From NCBI GenBank assembly GCA_017607445.1, contig JAEVHH010000003.1, positions 1,736,001 through 1,800,000 of the forward strand: 64,000 nucleotides of DNA, given 5' to 3'. Shown here in pieces: positions 47,103 through 61,269 of the stretch (position 1 is the first letter of the stretch; each line of letters starts with the position of its first letter). The translations under genes were made by a program, and so were the position numbers. The notes under the pieces are model-generated. The model was not told the origin of the DNA, ran no database searches, and saw only the letters and a program-made list of their open reading frames with translations. Origin of the DNA: Histoplasma ohiense. Taxonomy: Eukaryota > Ascomycota > Eurotiomycetes > Onygenales > Ajellomycetaceae.

Positions 47103-48057
47103 ATGTTAGTTAAAACACACAAAATGGTCTCAACACATGCAAGATCCCTTGAAAATCAACCTGAATCCTCTACCACCTTCAATGATCACAATGTGTGTTT
47201 GCAACAGTTGAACAATCAAATCCATAAACAAGAGCAGCAATTAGCTATTCTGCATGCACAACAGCAGCTCAATGAGTTGAAAGCACAGATTCATAAAGAT
47301 ACTCTCATCAAGTCTCAATTAACTCAGAATATCACCACAGAACTGCCACAAAATCAATCTGTGAATGATACAGATGATGATAATGAAACATCACTGAGAT
47401 TAGAGATTAAGAACTATTATTGAGAAAAAAATATATTAGAATTCAAAAACTATAAAGATTGCATATTGACTCTCTTTACACACCATCACTGATATTATTG
47501 AAAGAAAGAACACAAGATAAATGATGCTAAACTCTATCTTGATGCTCATATTAAGCAGAAATGATTGAATTTTGTATCATTGTATGAGAGATGTGGAGGA
47601 GCAACACTGTTGACTTTTGATAATATGCTATCACATCTAGAAATGCAAATTAATGATCCACAGAATCAGCACTGATTGATGAATCAAAAGTTTCAAGATG
47701 TAAAACAACAAGAATGACAATTGATACATGATTTCTCTAAATATCTCAAAGACTGAGAATACTACTTACCCTCATATAGTGAAGAACAAAGAATGGATAA
47801 CTTGTGTAGTAAGATGTTGAAGATACTACACACTGAACTCAACTGTTGAAATCAAGAGTCTCAGAACTACAAAGAGTTGTTTTGAACTCTACAGACTCTT
47901 GAGAAAAATATGCTGCAGCAACAGTGTGCTATTCACAAAGAAAGATCTGTGATATTTGTAGAGAATCAATGTTGTTCTGATAAATCTAGCAACCATTGAA
48001 ACAAGAGGAAATGAGAGAAACAAATGAATTCAACTGAACAAATCAAGAAAGATAAAT
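47103..48057 (+). pseudogene. gag: C3 gag, N-terminal part
   Basis: The likely start is ATG 47103 (MLVKTHKMVSTHARS). The open stretch to 47423 holds a Gln-rich coiled-coil-like segment (QQLNNQIHKQEQQLAILHAQ) and the acidic NDTDDDNETSLRLEIKNYY shared with C2, then a TGA. The frame continues with stops to 48057, where A3 entered at TAAAT. Confidence 0.8.
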
Positions 48058-48528
48058 TGTAACGGGCGTACTTCGATTAACGATTTGATACTATTCTAAT
48101 TACAGATTACGAATTGATTAAGGAAAGAAAGAGAAAAGAAATCAGAAGAAAAGATCATATGAAGAGGGTTCTTATAGAGAAAAGTTTGAGGTGGAAGAAT
48201 ATCAGAAGCCACCCCACAGTGGAGTGCAGAGTGGAAGAACATTAAGAGGTATGTGTAAGAATTGTTAGAAACTATGCAAGCACAGAGTGTGGGATGGGGG
48301 AATCATTGAGAGCTACATGGAAGAATTGTTAGAGACTACACAAGTGCAGAACACAGAGCAGAAGAACATTAAGAGCTACATAAAAGAATTATTAGAAACT
48401 ACACAAGTGCAGAGCACAGAGTGAAAGAATATTGAGAATTACACAAGATCACAACAGTCAGAAACAAGCAGATGCAGAAGAGAAGTTGATTGTGTAAGTT
48501 AATTACTAACAGATGCTAACCCATCACA
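48058..48528 (-). repeat. 3' LTR of A3 (471 bp)
   Basis: The outer 60 bases keep all CGs (AACGGGCGTACTTCGATTAACG, in two overlapping reads), but the rest of this LTR has almost none. Confidence 0.93.
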
Positions 48529-48559
48529 TTATCCCCCTCTACTGAGATGAGTGAGGACT

Positions 48560-51500
48560 TGTAGATGTCGAGGATGGTGGTGTTCTTCAAAGCAGACACA
48601 GATTCCCAGTTTGAATGATTGTATTCTATCCATTTGATGAGATATTCACAGCAGCAGTGGTTGATTCTATCATCAAGAATTGCTTTGATTTCTCACTCAA
48701 GTTCATTGTCTTCTTCTACAATGATGAGTGGCTGTCAATTGAAGATTCTCTGTGAGGGGAATGGATCCTCAGCTGTGGGTTGAAGCAGGTTCATATGAAA
48801 GACATTGTGAATGTCAAACAGAGTATTGAGTTGATAATCATGTGTGTCTAGCACTTTCTTCACTGTATACTTGATATGATGATAATCTAGTATACACAAG
48901 AGACAATTCATTCTTATGTTCTTGAGATTCAGTCAGATTTTGTCTTCTATATAGTATCAGATTGCAGAACTTCTTCTGATGTTCATTTGATTCTCATAAT
49001 CTTGCTGAACACTGATCATTGAAGCTTCTGCTCATTTATGAGCTTTCTTCAACTTACTCACAATGTTCTCTGCTGTCTGTATGAAGCTGCAGGTGTATGC
49101 AGTTTCTCAGAAAGTCTCAGAGAAGTTCAGAACCTCTAAGTTGTATTTATATAAAAAAAAAAATGAGCTTACATCTGTTATAGCAGAATCTCAATCATTA
49201 ATCACAATCTCAGTGTGTGACAGCAGATTGCTTCAGTTGTCTTATGCATAATTGCAGAACTTACAGAGGATGTTCTTTATCATTTATATCATTCTCTCAA
49301 TAGCTTCATCAGTCTCTGAGTGGTACACTGTTGATAACTTTCATTCAATTCTTAGTAATTGACATACACAGACTCAGAGTGCACTGACAAATTGACTGTC
49401 TCTATCTGACACAATGAATGAAGACAGATTATATATACAATAGAATGAGCTTCTGATGAAGACATCTGCAACTACTTCAGCATTCATCTTGTCACAGAGC
49501 TGTAGTATTACATCCTTATTGAGTTGATCAACAATGACTAGAATGTTCATAGAATCTCCACTCAAAGATAAGAAAACTGCAAAATTGATAGCTATATCAC
49601 ATCAAGTTCAGTTGAAAACAGATAGAGGCTTCAACATTTCTTTTCAGTGTTCATATTATATCATCACTGAGTCACAGCAATCACAGTTGCATACAAACTG
49701 ATGTATGTTTTTCAACATATCTGATCAGTAGAATTTTCAGACAATGATGTTGTACATGATTTCATATTCTGAGTGTCTGATTATCAGCAAGTCATGAATT
49801 TCTTGCATGATCTGTGTTTATAGAGATTCTGAATCAGAGACTCATCATCTATCTCAAAAATGTAAGCAGTTGTCATTGTCAATTGAACATGCTGAGATAT
49901 TCATTCTTGAGTATACATCTGTGGGGAATTGAAGTGTCTTGCTTTGTACAGTTTCAGCAGTTTGTTGTCAGAATTCATCTGCTTCTGCTGCTAGTCTTCA
50001 TTGTTCTTCAAGCAAGAGTTCTTGAGCTTGAAACTGATTGATATATACACAGAGTTCATCTGATTGTGTAGAACTTTCTATAATTGCAGAGTTGATTAAT
50101 CAATGCTCTCAGTGTTTTCATCTGTCATTTAAGTCATCAGATGGTATATCTTGTTCTCAGTGAGACAGAGCATCTGCAAGAATGTTCTCTACTTCAGATT
50201 GATAACAAATTATGAATGAAACACAGCTAAGAAACAATGATCAATACATATATCTTTCAGTGAGCTTACAAGTGATCATGAAGTACTCTAAGTTCTTATG
50301 ATTGATAACAATCTTAAACTTTTCAACACTCATAAATTCAGACTCTCATTCTTTGAAACATTGTATGATCACTAGAAGCTTCTTGTTGTAGATCTCATAG
50401 TTGCATTCAGCAGATGATATCTCTTTTGAAATGAAGACACAGAGTTGTAGAATATTTTCATTATCATATTGCATCAATATCTCATCTACTACATAATCTG
50501 AGGTGTCTGTTTTGAGAATCATATGCTTATCTGAATTGAATGATTGCAGTATTGAGATGTTTGTGAACATACACTTCAGCTTTTTGAATGCTGCATCTGC
50601 TTTGTCAGTTCATTGAAATACAGTGTCTTTCTGAGTCAGATCTGTCAGTGATTGTACAATATCAGAGAAGTCTTTGATGAATCTTTGATAGAAGTTGATG
50701 AATTCTAGAAAGCTTCTAGTCTCTTTTATCAAGACTGATGCCTCTCAGTTGAGGATTGCTTCCATCATCTTAGAATTCATATGTATGCCTTTTTCAGCTT
50801 TGATGATGAATTCTAGATAGGTTGTAGACTTGATCTCAAAGTCACATTTGTCAATGTTCACTTACAGTCTGGCTTTTCATAGATGGTCAAGCACTTGTTG
50901 TATGTGCTTGCAGTGCTCAGTGAGTGATCCATTGATGAAGATCAGAATATCATCCATGTACACTGAGACAATCTCATCAAGCAGATCTCATAGAGCTCAG
51001 TTAATGTATTTCTGAAACATGCTCAGAGCATTCACTAATTCAAAGAGAATCACTGTCCATTCATATAATCTGTAACATGTATGAAAAGTGGTTAGTCATT
51101 CATCACCTTCATTAATCCTTATCTTATAGAAGGCTGCAGAGATGTCAAGCTTCATAAATCATTTTGCTTTTTCTATTCATTCAAGTATTTCATTGATGAG
51201 TGGAAGAGAGTATCAGTCTTTTCATGTAATTTTGTTGAGTTCTCAGTAGTCAATGCAGAATCATAAGTCTTCTTCTGATTTCTTTGCAAACAGTACAGAT
51301 GCTGCAGTGGATGAGTTGCTAATATGAATGAAGTCTTTGTTCAGTAATCTGTTGAGCATTTTTCATAGAACAAGAAGCTCATCATGCAATATACTGTAGA
51401 GAGAATCTCAGAGTGATTGCAGATTCTTATCATCTTTCTTGATGAGCTCAATCATATGATCTATACTGAGTTCTCAGTGAGAGGGAAGCTTTTCAGCTTC

Positions 51501-53178
51501 TTTCTCATTGAACATGTCTGCAAAGTCTTTGTATGATTCAGATAGTTCCTTGCACAGTTTCTTGAAATCTCTGAGTTCTAACTTTTCTAACACTTTTTTG
51601 ATATTCATCATACTAGCAGTGAATACTTGGACATTCTTCTTCTCATACATTTAATGGATTAGTAGTTTGTACACTTTCACTGATATCTGGGTGAGATCAG
51701 CAGTTCTATCAACATTCTTATTGTAAACACAGTTATCTTCTGGAAAAATAAGACAGTGATTGCATGTGTCCAACAAGATTTCAAATTCTGTGAGCTATGA
51801 TAGACTGAGCATTAGATTGTACTCAAGATCTTGTATTTCATATGCATATACATTCTTTTTCTCATGTTCTTCTACATTGACATTAAATCTTACCATGTTG
51901 TAGGAGGCTGATCCTCTGAGATCATCAAATTCACTGAGCTTACACAGCTTGAGAAAGAGGATATACTGAAGCTTATGCTTCTCAATCAGCTGAGTGTCTA
52001 TGAGAGTGTAATGAAGAAAACCACTGTCTATCATTGCTTGTACATTGACTAGGCTATTTACAATGACAGAGATCATGATTGCATTCACTTGCATCTTCTG
52101 CTCAAATCTTCAGCTAGCTTTCTGCTTCTTGTGCTCTCATTCACATTTTAGAGTGAGAGCTCATCTTTTCTCTGTTCTTGCCTGTCCACAGATGACACAG
52201 CATTCATGCATGTGGGAGGTTTACTTGAAATGATTGTATTCAGACATTGATTCATGAAGTGCTCTGATTTGTTGCAGTATATGCAGACTTCTCTGACAAT
52301 TCAGTCAACAGCATTCTTCTCTAAGATATTGGAGACCCTCAGATGACTTGCATTTACATGTGAAACTCAGTTCATTGATTCTGATTTGAAGATGGGGGAT
52401 GCTGTAGAGCAATTCAGAGCATATGCATTTATTCAGTGAAATCCTCTGCAATTTTGAAGCACACAGAACTGAGACAGATCATTGTTCAACAGACAAAGAT
52501 CAGCACAGAATTCACTGTATATTGAGAGTTTTGAATATTCTACACTTCAGTTATGCAACTGAAAGTTCAAGTTTTTGAACAATATATTGATCTTGACAGC
52601 ATCATCTCAGTCTTACTCATCTGCTTCTAGAAGCTTGTAATCAAATTCAGAAAGATAAGTTGTCAACACAATATTCATCTGATAAGTCTGATTAAGCCAG
52701 TTCAACATCTTGGCTTGAAGTGTAGAATTGAGAAAGAGAGAGTTGAGTTGTTGAAAGACTAGCTCTGATATACACTGATTGTTCTGACAATGACTCATTC
52801 AGAGTTGGAATTTCACTAACACATCATCATTCAATCTGCTATGAATATATCACATTTGATTGAATAGCAAGTCTATTGCTCATCTGTCAATGTTCAGTTT
52901 GGCATTCACTTTTGACTTCCACACAAGATAGAGTGCTAGATCTCTCTCATATTTATTGAGAATTGAGAGCTTCTCTCTTGAGAGCTTTTTGTGAGATGTG
53001 GGTGTAGAAGAAATAGTGAATATAAGAGTGCTCATATCAGTAAATCATCATTGCAATTCAGTCATCTGTAGCATCTGCTGCTGAAGAATACTTCATAGAT
53101 CTAAGTTATCATCTGCCACATTCAGATGCAGTGAGTGTTTGTAGAATTGCTTATAGTTCATTTCAATATCTAAAAATA
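48560..53178 (-). pseudogene. gag-pol: A3 gag-pol remnant
   Basis: Right to left: gag start near 53176-53178 reads ATA instead of ATG; gag pieces at 52613-52798; CCHC knuckle near 52250-52300; protease in 51795-52094 with MIDSGF; RT about 50750-51330, with the catalytic loop YMDD intact (complement of about 50950-50962), unlike A2 and A4; RNase H in 50346-50570 (KTDTSDY); integrase about 49000-49900 with VADVF and SDRDSQF in 49374-49565; chromodomain about 48600-48720. Stops throughout. Confidence 0.85.
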
Positions 53179-53564
53179 TATAATAATAATAAAAGAAAAG
53201 AAATACTTGTAGACACTCAGTTCTCTCACAGACACTATTCACAGTGTTGTAGCACTAAGCTTAGTCAAGCTTCTTTGTGAATGCTATTCACAGTGTTACA
53301 GTTCATAGACACTCAGACCTTGTAGAACACAGTCAATTGTGTCTCAGATATTTAGACACAACAGTCTATATAACTAACAATAGAGACACTCAGACTCACA
53401 AGGAATCTCTTGTAACAACTAGACATTCAGATCTGTAAACAACACACTCAGATGTAAGAACTGGTAACAACACACTTGAGTATAAGAACTGATAATGACA
53501 CACTTGAGTGTAAGAACTAATAACAAAACACTCAGACCTTAAACACAGAAGAATCAATTCATAA

Positions 53565-54035
53565 TGTAATGAGCATACTTCAATTAACAATTTGATACTA
53601 TTCTAATTACAGATTATGAATTGATTAAGAAAAGAAAGAGAAAAGAAATCAGAAGAAAAGGTCATACAAAGAGGGTTCTTATAGAGAAAAGTTCAGAGTG
53701 GAAGAATATCAGAAGCCACCCCACAGTGGAGTGTGAAGCAGAAGAATATTAAGAGGTACATGTAAGAATTGTTAGAAACTATACAAGTGCAGAGTGTGGG
53801 GTGGAGGAATCATTGAGAGCTACATGGAAGAATTGTTAGAGACTATATAAGTGCAGAACACAGAGCAGAAGAATGTTAAGAGCTATGTGAAAGAATCATT
53901 AGAAACTACACAAACACAGAGCACAGAGTGGAAGAACATCGAGGGTTACATGAGGTCACAACAGCCAGAAACAAGCAGGTGCAGGAGGGGAGTTGGTTGT
54001 GTAAGTTAATTACTAATGGATGCTAACCCATCACA
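53565..54035 (-). repeat. 5' LTR of A3 (471 bp)
   Basis: TGTAATGAG...CCCATCACA. No CG in the inner 60 bases; one CATCGAGG remains near the outer end (53938-53945). Confidence 0.93.
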
Positions 54036-54040
54036 TAAAT

Positions 54041-57000
54041 ATAACTGAATGAAGAAGTGTTCTCACTGTCATAAGAAGGGTCATATTGCAAATGATTGTT
54101 GAATGTTACACTCTGAAAAGCACAATCAAGTTTGATAAGCAAAATATCAACAATCTCAATTGTAGAAGCAGCTGCTGCATTGAGAATACAAACAACTAAA
54201 CTGTGAGATAAATGATTATTGATGATGAATACATGGATGCTGATGGAAGCAGAATGGTTGATGATGTGAACATTAGTGAATTCTGATGCAGATGTGAATT
54301 TTGTGTCCCACACTTGAACATCAAAATATTTCTTGAAGACAGAAGATAAATCAAAAGTAGTGGAAGCAGTTGATAATCATAAGATTAAATTATATAAACA
54401 ACAAAGAGCTGCAATGAAGATTATCAATGATGAACATGTTCTTCAAGAAGGATTCCATCATTTTGAAGAGGCTGACATTAGTGAATATGATGTAATTTTG
54501 AGCATGCTGTGGTTGAAAGCTGTGAACTCTGATATTGACTGGGTGTGAAGATGCTAAATCTATAGAAAAGCATCAAATATTAATCACATGCATCTGAATA
54601 CTGCTAAAGAATTTGCAACACTAATTGATGATGGCAATATTATATTCACTATCTTATCATTATGAGCTGTGAGTGCAGCAACTGAATCAAACATTTCAGA
54701 TGATTATAAAGATTATCTTGATGTATTCTGAGAAGATATATCTGATGCAGAACATGCATCTCACAATCATATTATAGATCTCAAATCTGATAAAAAACCC
54801 TCATATCAATTGATATATAATTTATCACCTCAAGAACTCTCTGTTCTCTGAGAATATATCAAAAAGACATTAGAGAAGAATTGAATACATTCATTCAAGA
54901 GTTCAGCCAGCATATCAGTATTATTTGTGCTGAAGAAAGATGGAACCCTGTGTCTTTGTGTGAATTATTGAGGATTGAATGAAATAACAGTCAAGAATTG
55001 ATACTCACTGCTCTTAATAAGTGAAATACTTGATAGATTAGCAGATGTCAAAATATATACACAGCTGGATCTTAGAGATGTGTATCATAGAATTCACATA
55101 TGAATGAAGAATGAATGAAAAACAGCATTTTGAACACAATATAAACACTTTGAATATCTAGTCTTATCTTTTGAGTTAATCAATGTCTCTGCAATCTTTC
55201 AATCTTATATCAACAAAGCCCTCAGCAATCTTTTAGATGTATATTGTGTGGCTTATCTTGACAATATCATAATCTATTCAAACATGCTTGATAAGCATGT
55301 CATCCATGTTAAGAATGTGCTGGAACGGTTAAGGTGTTGGAGACTATATGCCAAACTTAGTAAGTGTACATTCCATGCAACAGAAATTGGATTTTTGAGT
55401 TTTGTGATTACCACACAGAGCATTACTGTTGAGAAACACTGTGTCAACACAATTCTAGATTGATCAGAATCACAAACTATAAACAAATTGCAAATATTTC
55501 TAGAATTCATCAATTTCTATCATCAATTCATATACAAGTTCTCAATAATAATGGCATCTCTGATCAAATTATTAAAAGATTATGAAACAAAAAGAGGGAA
55601 GAATAACACATCTGTTCAGTTAGATGAATACTGCAAGCACACAATTTTGCAGTTAAAAGAATACTTTATAAAAGCACTGTTGTTGATCCACTTTGATCTG
55701 CAGTGAAAACTTTATATAGAAATGAACAAATCTGATGTTGCAATCACCACAGTAATATCACAATTAATGAATTATGATCACTGACACTCAATCACATTTT
55801 GATCTAGAAAGCTCACAGAAACAGAAAGATGTTATCAAATATATAATCTAGAAATATTGCTGATTGTAGAAACTTTCAGACAATGACATCACTACTTATA
55901 TGATAGCAGACACTCAATAACTGTTTTATCTGATCATGTCAATCTCTGATGCTTCATGATGATGAAGCAGCTAAATGAGTGTCAGATTTGCTGAATGGAA
56001 ATACTCTCAGTGTTCAATTTTGAAATAGAGCACTGTTCTGAGAAAAATAATCCTGCAGATGCATCAAGTTGTTGCTCAGATTTTGTAAAATATACAGCTC
56101 TTTTGATGAGACTCTCTACTCTGCAAGAGAAGCTGTGTAAGAGGATTTTTAAATCACTAAAGACAAAAAAAAATATAAAATTAGATCAATGTGTCAAGAT
56201 GATGTGAAAAAATCTATAAGCTAATGAAAATTGTTGAATGAAGAAGTCTGTAGTTGTCAATAACAACAATCTCTATAGAATAAAGAATGCATCTGCAGAT
56301 GAGAATGAGATTGCAGATGTTATGAAATTAAATCTGAAGATTCTGATGCTATGAATTCTGATTGTTAAGATATTTGAGTCTGAGACAGTCTATTGTGAAG
56401 AGGTAGCTGAATCTATCATTGAACTCTTACTGCAGATTCAGAATAGAAACACTGACATATCTGAACTTTGCAGAAGACTAGAGATGAATGATACTAGTGT
56501 AGATAATTGTTTGATCTGAGCAGTAGATAAAGATGATCTGCTCAGAAAAGATGATAAAATCTACATATCACAAAACAAGACTGTAAGACATGAAATAATA
56601 AAAATGAATCACAATGATCTTCAAGATGACCATTTTGGATGTGACAAAATCATTGAAGCAATCAAACACAAGTACTTATGGCATGATATGAGTGATGAGA
56701 TTGCAGAATATGTGAGAATTTGTGATGTTTGTCAATGCATCAAGATACCACAGCACAAGCTATATGAGTTGCTACAATCACATTCAGTACCAGATAAGAA
56801 ATGGCATACAATTAGCATGAACTTTATTGAAGATCTGTCAGATAATAAAAAGAGAAGTCAAATCTATAATACTATTGTTGTATTTATTGATTTATTTATC
56901 AAATGAGTCATAATTGTGCTCACATCTTCAGAGCTAGATGCAGAAGAACTTACAGATATTATTGTATGAAAAATTGCAAAGAACTTTGATCTATCTGCAA

Positions 57001-57724
57001 ACATTATTAGTGACTGAGATTCATTAATAAATAGCAAGTTTTGATCAATATTATGTTATCTGCTTTATATCTGATGAAAATTATCAACAGCATTCCACCT
57101 GCAAACCAACAGCCAGACAGAATGATTGAATCAGATGATTGAACATTATCTTCACATATATTGCAGCTATCAGCAAGATAATTGAATAGAATGGATTTCT
57201 CTGATGCAATGAGCATATAACAATGTCTTTTATATATCAATAAAAATGACATCATCTGAAGCAATGATCAGCCAACCAACTGAACTTTGTATAGACATGA
57301 AACCCCCAAGCACAGATGTGTCAAAATTGATGATGGAACAAATGGAACAGATGAAGTAAGCAGAGAACAAGATCTGAAAATATCTGAAAACTGTCAAAGC
57401 AGCTGAGAAAAAGTATTACAATCAGTGTCACATATCAAAAAGCTTTAAAATAGAAGACTGAGTAATACTGCATGCAAAAAATATATCCACCTTGCAATTC
57501 TCACTCAAACTAGATCATTGATTTTTGAGTCTCTTTCAAATAATTGATATCTATGATACACAGGTGTACAAACTGAAACTCATGCTGCAATATAAAGAAA
57601 TTCATCTCATATTTTATATTTCTCTTCTCAAATCATATCATGCACACAACAGACAAATCCCGCAAGCAGAACTGATAATTATAGATGTGCAAGAGAAATG
57701 AAAAGTTGAAGCTATATTAGACAA
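54041..57724 (+). pseudogene. pol: C3 zinc knuckle and pol remnant
   Basis: CCHC knuckle 54058-54099 (CSHCHKKGHIANDC, intact). Protease about 54290-54560, open in 54333-54548. RT about 54880-55460: LCLCVNY, QLDLRDVYHRI, and the catalytic loop AYLDN in 55248-55463. RNase H about 55700-56210. Integrase about 56600-57340: an H-H-C-C zinc region and the core start SMNFIEDL in 56604-56906, where the first catalytic Asp has become Asn. Chromodomain begins near 57690 (KVEAILDN) and is cut by A5. Stops are frequent; dead. Confidence 0.87.
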
Positions 57725-57793
57725 TGTGACAGATTAGCATCTGTTAGTAATTAACTTATGCAATCAACTTCTCTTCTGCATCTGCTTGTTTCT
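57725..57793 (+). repeat. A5: start of a family A LTR, split by A4
   Basis: TGTGACAGATTAGC...TTGTTTCT matches the first 69 bases of the A2 LTR and resumes at 63993 (GACTGTTG). It sits on the + strand in the C3 chromodomain, with GACAA (57720-57724) as the left flank. Whether A5 is a solo LTR or a full element cannot be seen. Confidence 0.85.
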
Positions 57794-58390
57794 TGTAACG
57801 GGCGTACTTCGATTAACGATTTGGTACTATCCTAATTACAGATTACGAATTGATTAAGGAAAGAAAGAGAAAAGAAATCAGAAGAAAAGGTCGTACGAAG
57901 GGGGTTCTTATAGAGGAAAGTTCAGGGTGGAAGAATATCAGAAGCCGCTCCACAGTGGAGTGCAGAGTGGAAGAACATTAAGGGGTACACATAAGAATTG
58001 TTAGAAGTTACATGAGCGTGGAATGTGGGGTGGGGGAATCATTGAGAGCTACACAGAAGAATCATTAGAGACTACACAAGCACAGAACACAGAGTGAGTG
58101 AACATAAGAAGCTACACAGAAGAATTGTTAGAGACTACACAAGTGTGGAACACAGAGTGGGGGAATGTAAGGAGCTACATGGAAGAATTGTTAGAGACTA
58201 TGCAAGCATGGAGCACAGAGTGGAAGAACATTAAGAGCTACACAGAAGAATTGTTAGAAACTATGCAAGTGCAGAGCACAGAGCAGAAGAACATTGAGGA
58301 TTACATGAGATCACAACAGCCAGAAATGAGTGAGTGCAGGAGGGGAGTTGATTGTGTAAGTTAATTACTAACAGATACTAACCCATCACA
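57794..58390 (-). repeat. 3' LTR of A4 (597 bp)
   Basis: The first 31 bases hold four CGs; the matching 31 bases of the 5' LTR hold none. Five tandem 63 bp units (about 57980-58310) give a meaningless stop-free frame. Confidence 0.93.
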
Positions 58391-58399
58391 TTATCCCCC

Positions 58400-61269
58400 C
58401 CTACCAGAGTGAGTGAGGACTTGTAGGTGTTGAGGACAGCGGTGTCCTCCAAGACAGACACAGATTCCCAGATCAGACAATTGTATTCTACTCATTTGAT
58501 GAGGTATTCACAGTGGTGGTGGTTGGTTCTATTGTCAAGGATTGCTTTGATTTCCCACTCAAGTTTGTTGTCTTCTTCTATGATGATGAGTGGCTGTCAA
58601 TCAGAGGTTCTCTGTGAGAGGAATGGATTCTCAGCCACAGATCAGAGCAGGTTCATATGAAAGATGTTGTGGATGCCAGATGAGGTGTCAAGTTGATAAT
58701 TGTGTGTGTCTAGCACTTTCTTCACTGTATACTTGGTGTGGTGATAATCTAGTGTATGTGAGGGATGATCTGTTCTTATATTCTTGAGATCCAGTCAGAC
58801 TTTGTCTTCTATATGATATCAGATTGCAGAACTTCTTCTGATGTTTGCTTGATTCTCATAATCTTGCTGAGTGCTGATCATTGAAGCTTCTGCTCATTTG
58901 TGAGCTTTCTTCAGCTTACTCACAATGTTCTCTGCTGTCTGTATGAGGCTGCGGGCATGTGCAGTTTCTTGAGGAGTCTCAGAGAAGTTCAGAATCTCTA
59001 AGTTGTATCTGTGTAGAAGAAAGAATGAACTTACATCTGTTGTAGTGAAATCTCAACTGTTAATTGCAATCTCAGTGTGTGGCAGCAGATTGCTTCAGTT
59101 GTCTTGTGTGTAATTGCAGAACTTACAGAGGATGTTCTTTACTGTTTATATCATTCTCTCAGTAGCTTCATCAGTCTCTGAGTGGTACACTGTTGATAAC
59201 TTTCATTCAATTCTTAATAATTGACATATGCAGGCTCAGAGTGTGCTGATGAATTGACTGTCTCTATCTGACACAATGAATGAAGGCAGATCATGTATAC
59301 AATAGAACAGGCTTCTGATGAAGACATCTGCAACTACTTCAGTGTCCATCTTATCACAGAGCTGTAGTATTATACCCTTGCTGAGTCAGTTGACAATGAC
59401 TAGAATGTTTGTAGAACCTCCACTTTTGAGTAAGGAAACTGCAAAATCAATAGCTATATTGCATCAAGTTTGATTGAGGACAGATAGAGGCTTCAGCATC
59501 TCTTTTCAGCATTCATATCATGCTGTCACTGAGCTGCAGTGATCACAGTTGTGTATGAACTGATGTATGTCTTTCAACATATCTGATCAGTAGAATTCTT
59601 GAGTGATGATGTTGTACATGATTTCACATTCTGAGTGCCCAGTCATTGGCAAGTCATGAATTTCTTGCATGATTCATGTTTGTAGAAGTTCTGAATTGGG
59701 GACTCATTGTCTATCTTGAAAGTGTAAGCAGTTGTCATCATTGATTGAACATGCTGAGATATCTGTTCTTGAGTATACATCTGTAGGGAATTGAGGTGCT
59801 TTACTTTGTATGACTTCAGTGACTTGCTGTCAGAATTCATCTGCTTCTGCTGCTAGTCTTCACTGTTCTTTGAGTGAGGGTTCTTGAGCTTGGGACTGGT
59901 TGATATATACACAGGGTTTGTCTGGTTGTATAGAACTTTCTATGATTGTGGGGTTGATTAACTGATGCTCTCAGTGTTTCCATCTGTCATCTAGATCATC
60001 AGATGATATATCTTGTTCTCAGTGAGACAGAGCATCTGCAAGGGTGTTCTCTACTCCAGATTGATAATGAATTGTGAATGAAAAATGGCTAAGGAACAAT
60101 GATCAATGCATATGTCTCTCAGTGAGCTTATGAGTGATTGTGAAGTATTCTAAGTTCTTATGATCAGTAACAATCTCAAACTTTTTGACACTCATAAGTT
60201 CAGACTCTCATTCTTTGAGGCATTATATGATTGCTAGGAGCTTCTTGTTGTAGATCTCATAGTTGCATTCAGTGGGTGACATCTTTTTCAAAATGAAGAC
60301 ACAGGGTTGTAGAACATCTTTGTTATCATATTGCATTAGTGCCCCATCTACTATGTAATCTGAGGCATCCATTTCAAGAATTGTATGCTTATCTGGATTG
60401 AATGATTGCAGCATTGGAGTGCTTGTGAACATACACTTCAGCTTTTTGAATGCTGCGTCTGCTTTGTCAGTCCATTGGAACATGGTGTCTTTTCAGATCA
60501 GATCTGTCAGTGGTTGTATGATATCAGAGAAGTCTTTGATGAATCTTCAATAGAAGTTGACAAATTCTAGAAAGCTTCTAATCCCTTTTACTGAGACTGA
60601 TGTCTCTCAGTTGAGGATTGCTTCCACCTTCTTAGAATCCATGTATACATCTTTTTCAGCTTCAATGATGAATTCTAGGTAGGTTGTAGACTTGGTCTCA
60701 AAGTCACATTTGTCAATGTCCACTTGCAGTCGGGCTTTTTGTAGATGGTCAAGCACTTGTTGTATGTGTTTGTGGTGCTCAGTGAGCAGTCCATTGATGA
60801 AGATCAGAATATTGTCCATGTATGCTGAGGTGATCTCATTGAGCAGATCTCATAGAGCTCAGTTAATGTATTTCTGGAATGTGCTTGAAGTGTTTGCTAA
60901 TTCAAAGAGAGTCACTGTCCATTTGTATAATCTGTAATGCATATGAAAAGCAGTTAGTCATTTATCACCTTCATTAATCCTTATCTTATAGAAGGCTGCA
61001 GAGATGTCAAGCTTTGTAAATCATTTTATTTTTCCTACTCATTTGAGTGTTTTGTTGATGAGTGGGAGAGAGTATCAGTCCTTCTGTGTAATCTTGTTGA
61101 GTCCTCAGTAGTCAATGCAGAATTGTAAGCCTTCTTCTGATTTCTTCGCAAACAGTACAAGTGCTGTGGTGGGTGAGTTGCTAACATGAATGAAGCCTTT
61201 GTTCAATAGTCTGTTGAGTGTTTTTTGTAGGATGAGGAGCTTGTTGTGTGATATGCTGTAGAGAGGATC
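58400..61269 (-). pseudogene. pol: A4 pol remnant (RT to chromodomain)
   Basis: RT about 60600-61190, with YMDN (complement of 60813-60824; the catalytic GAC reads AAC), followed by the open piece 60607-60819. RNase H in 60223-60483 (EMDASDYIVDGAL), with the motif better kept than in A2. Integrase about 58850-59860. Chromodomain about 58450-58600. Polypurine tract at the complement of 58391-58405. Stops remain, fewer than in A2 or A3. Confidence 0.85.

Larger units (their letters stand above)
48058..54035 (-). mobile_element. A3: complete family A chromovirus (5978 bp)
   Basis: Two 471 bp LTRs; TAAAT duplicated at 48053-48057 and 54036-54040. It splits the C3 gag just before its zinc knuckle; the empty site is visible in C2 near 31440. 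Coding content as in A2, heavily interrupted. Confidence 0.95.
46767..57724 (+). mobile_element. C3: family C element, split by A3 and cut by A5
   Basis: 5' LTR 46767-47037, gag 47103-48057 and 54041-54300, pol to 57724. The A5 LTR enters in the chromodomain. The 3' region and 3' LTR lie beyond the window, on the far side of A5. Confidence 0.88.

Noticed and set aside
58098..58364. Repetitive ORF with SYTEELLETMQ units
   Set aside because: Produced by the 63 bp tandem units of the A4 LTR, which are a multiple of three.
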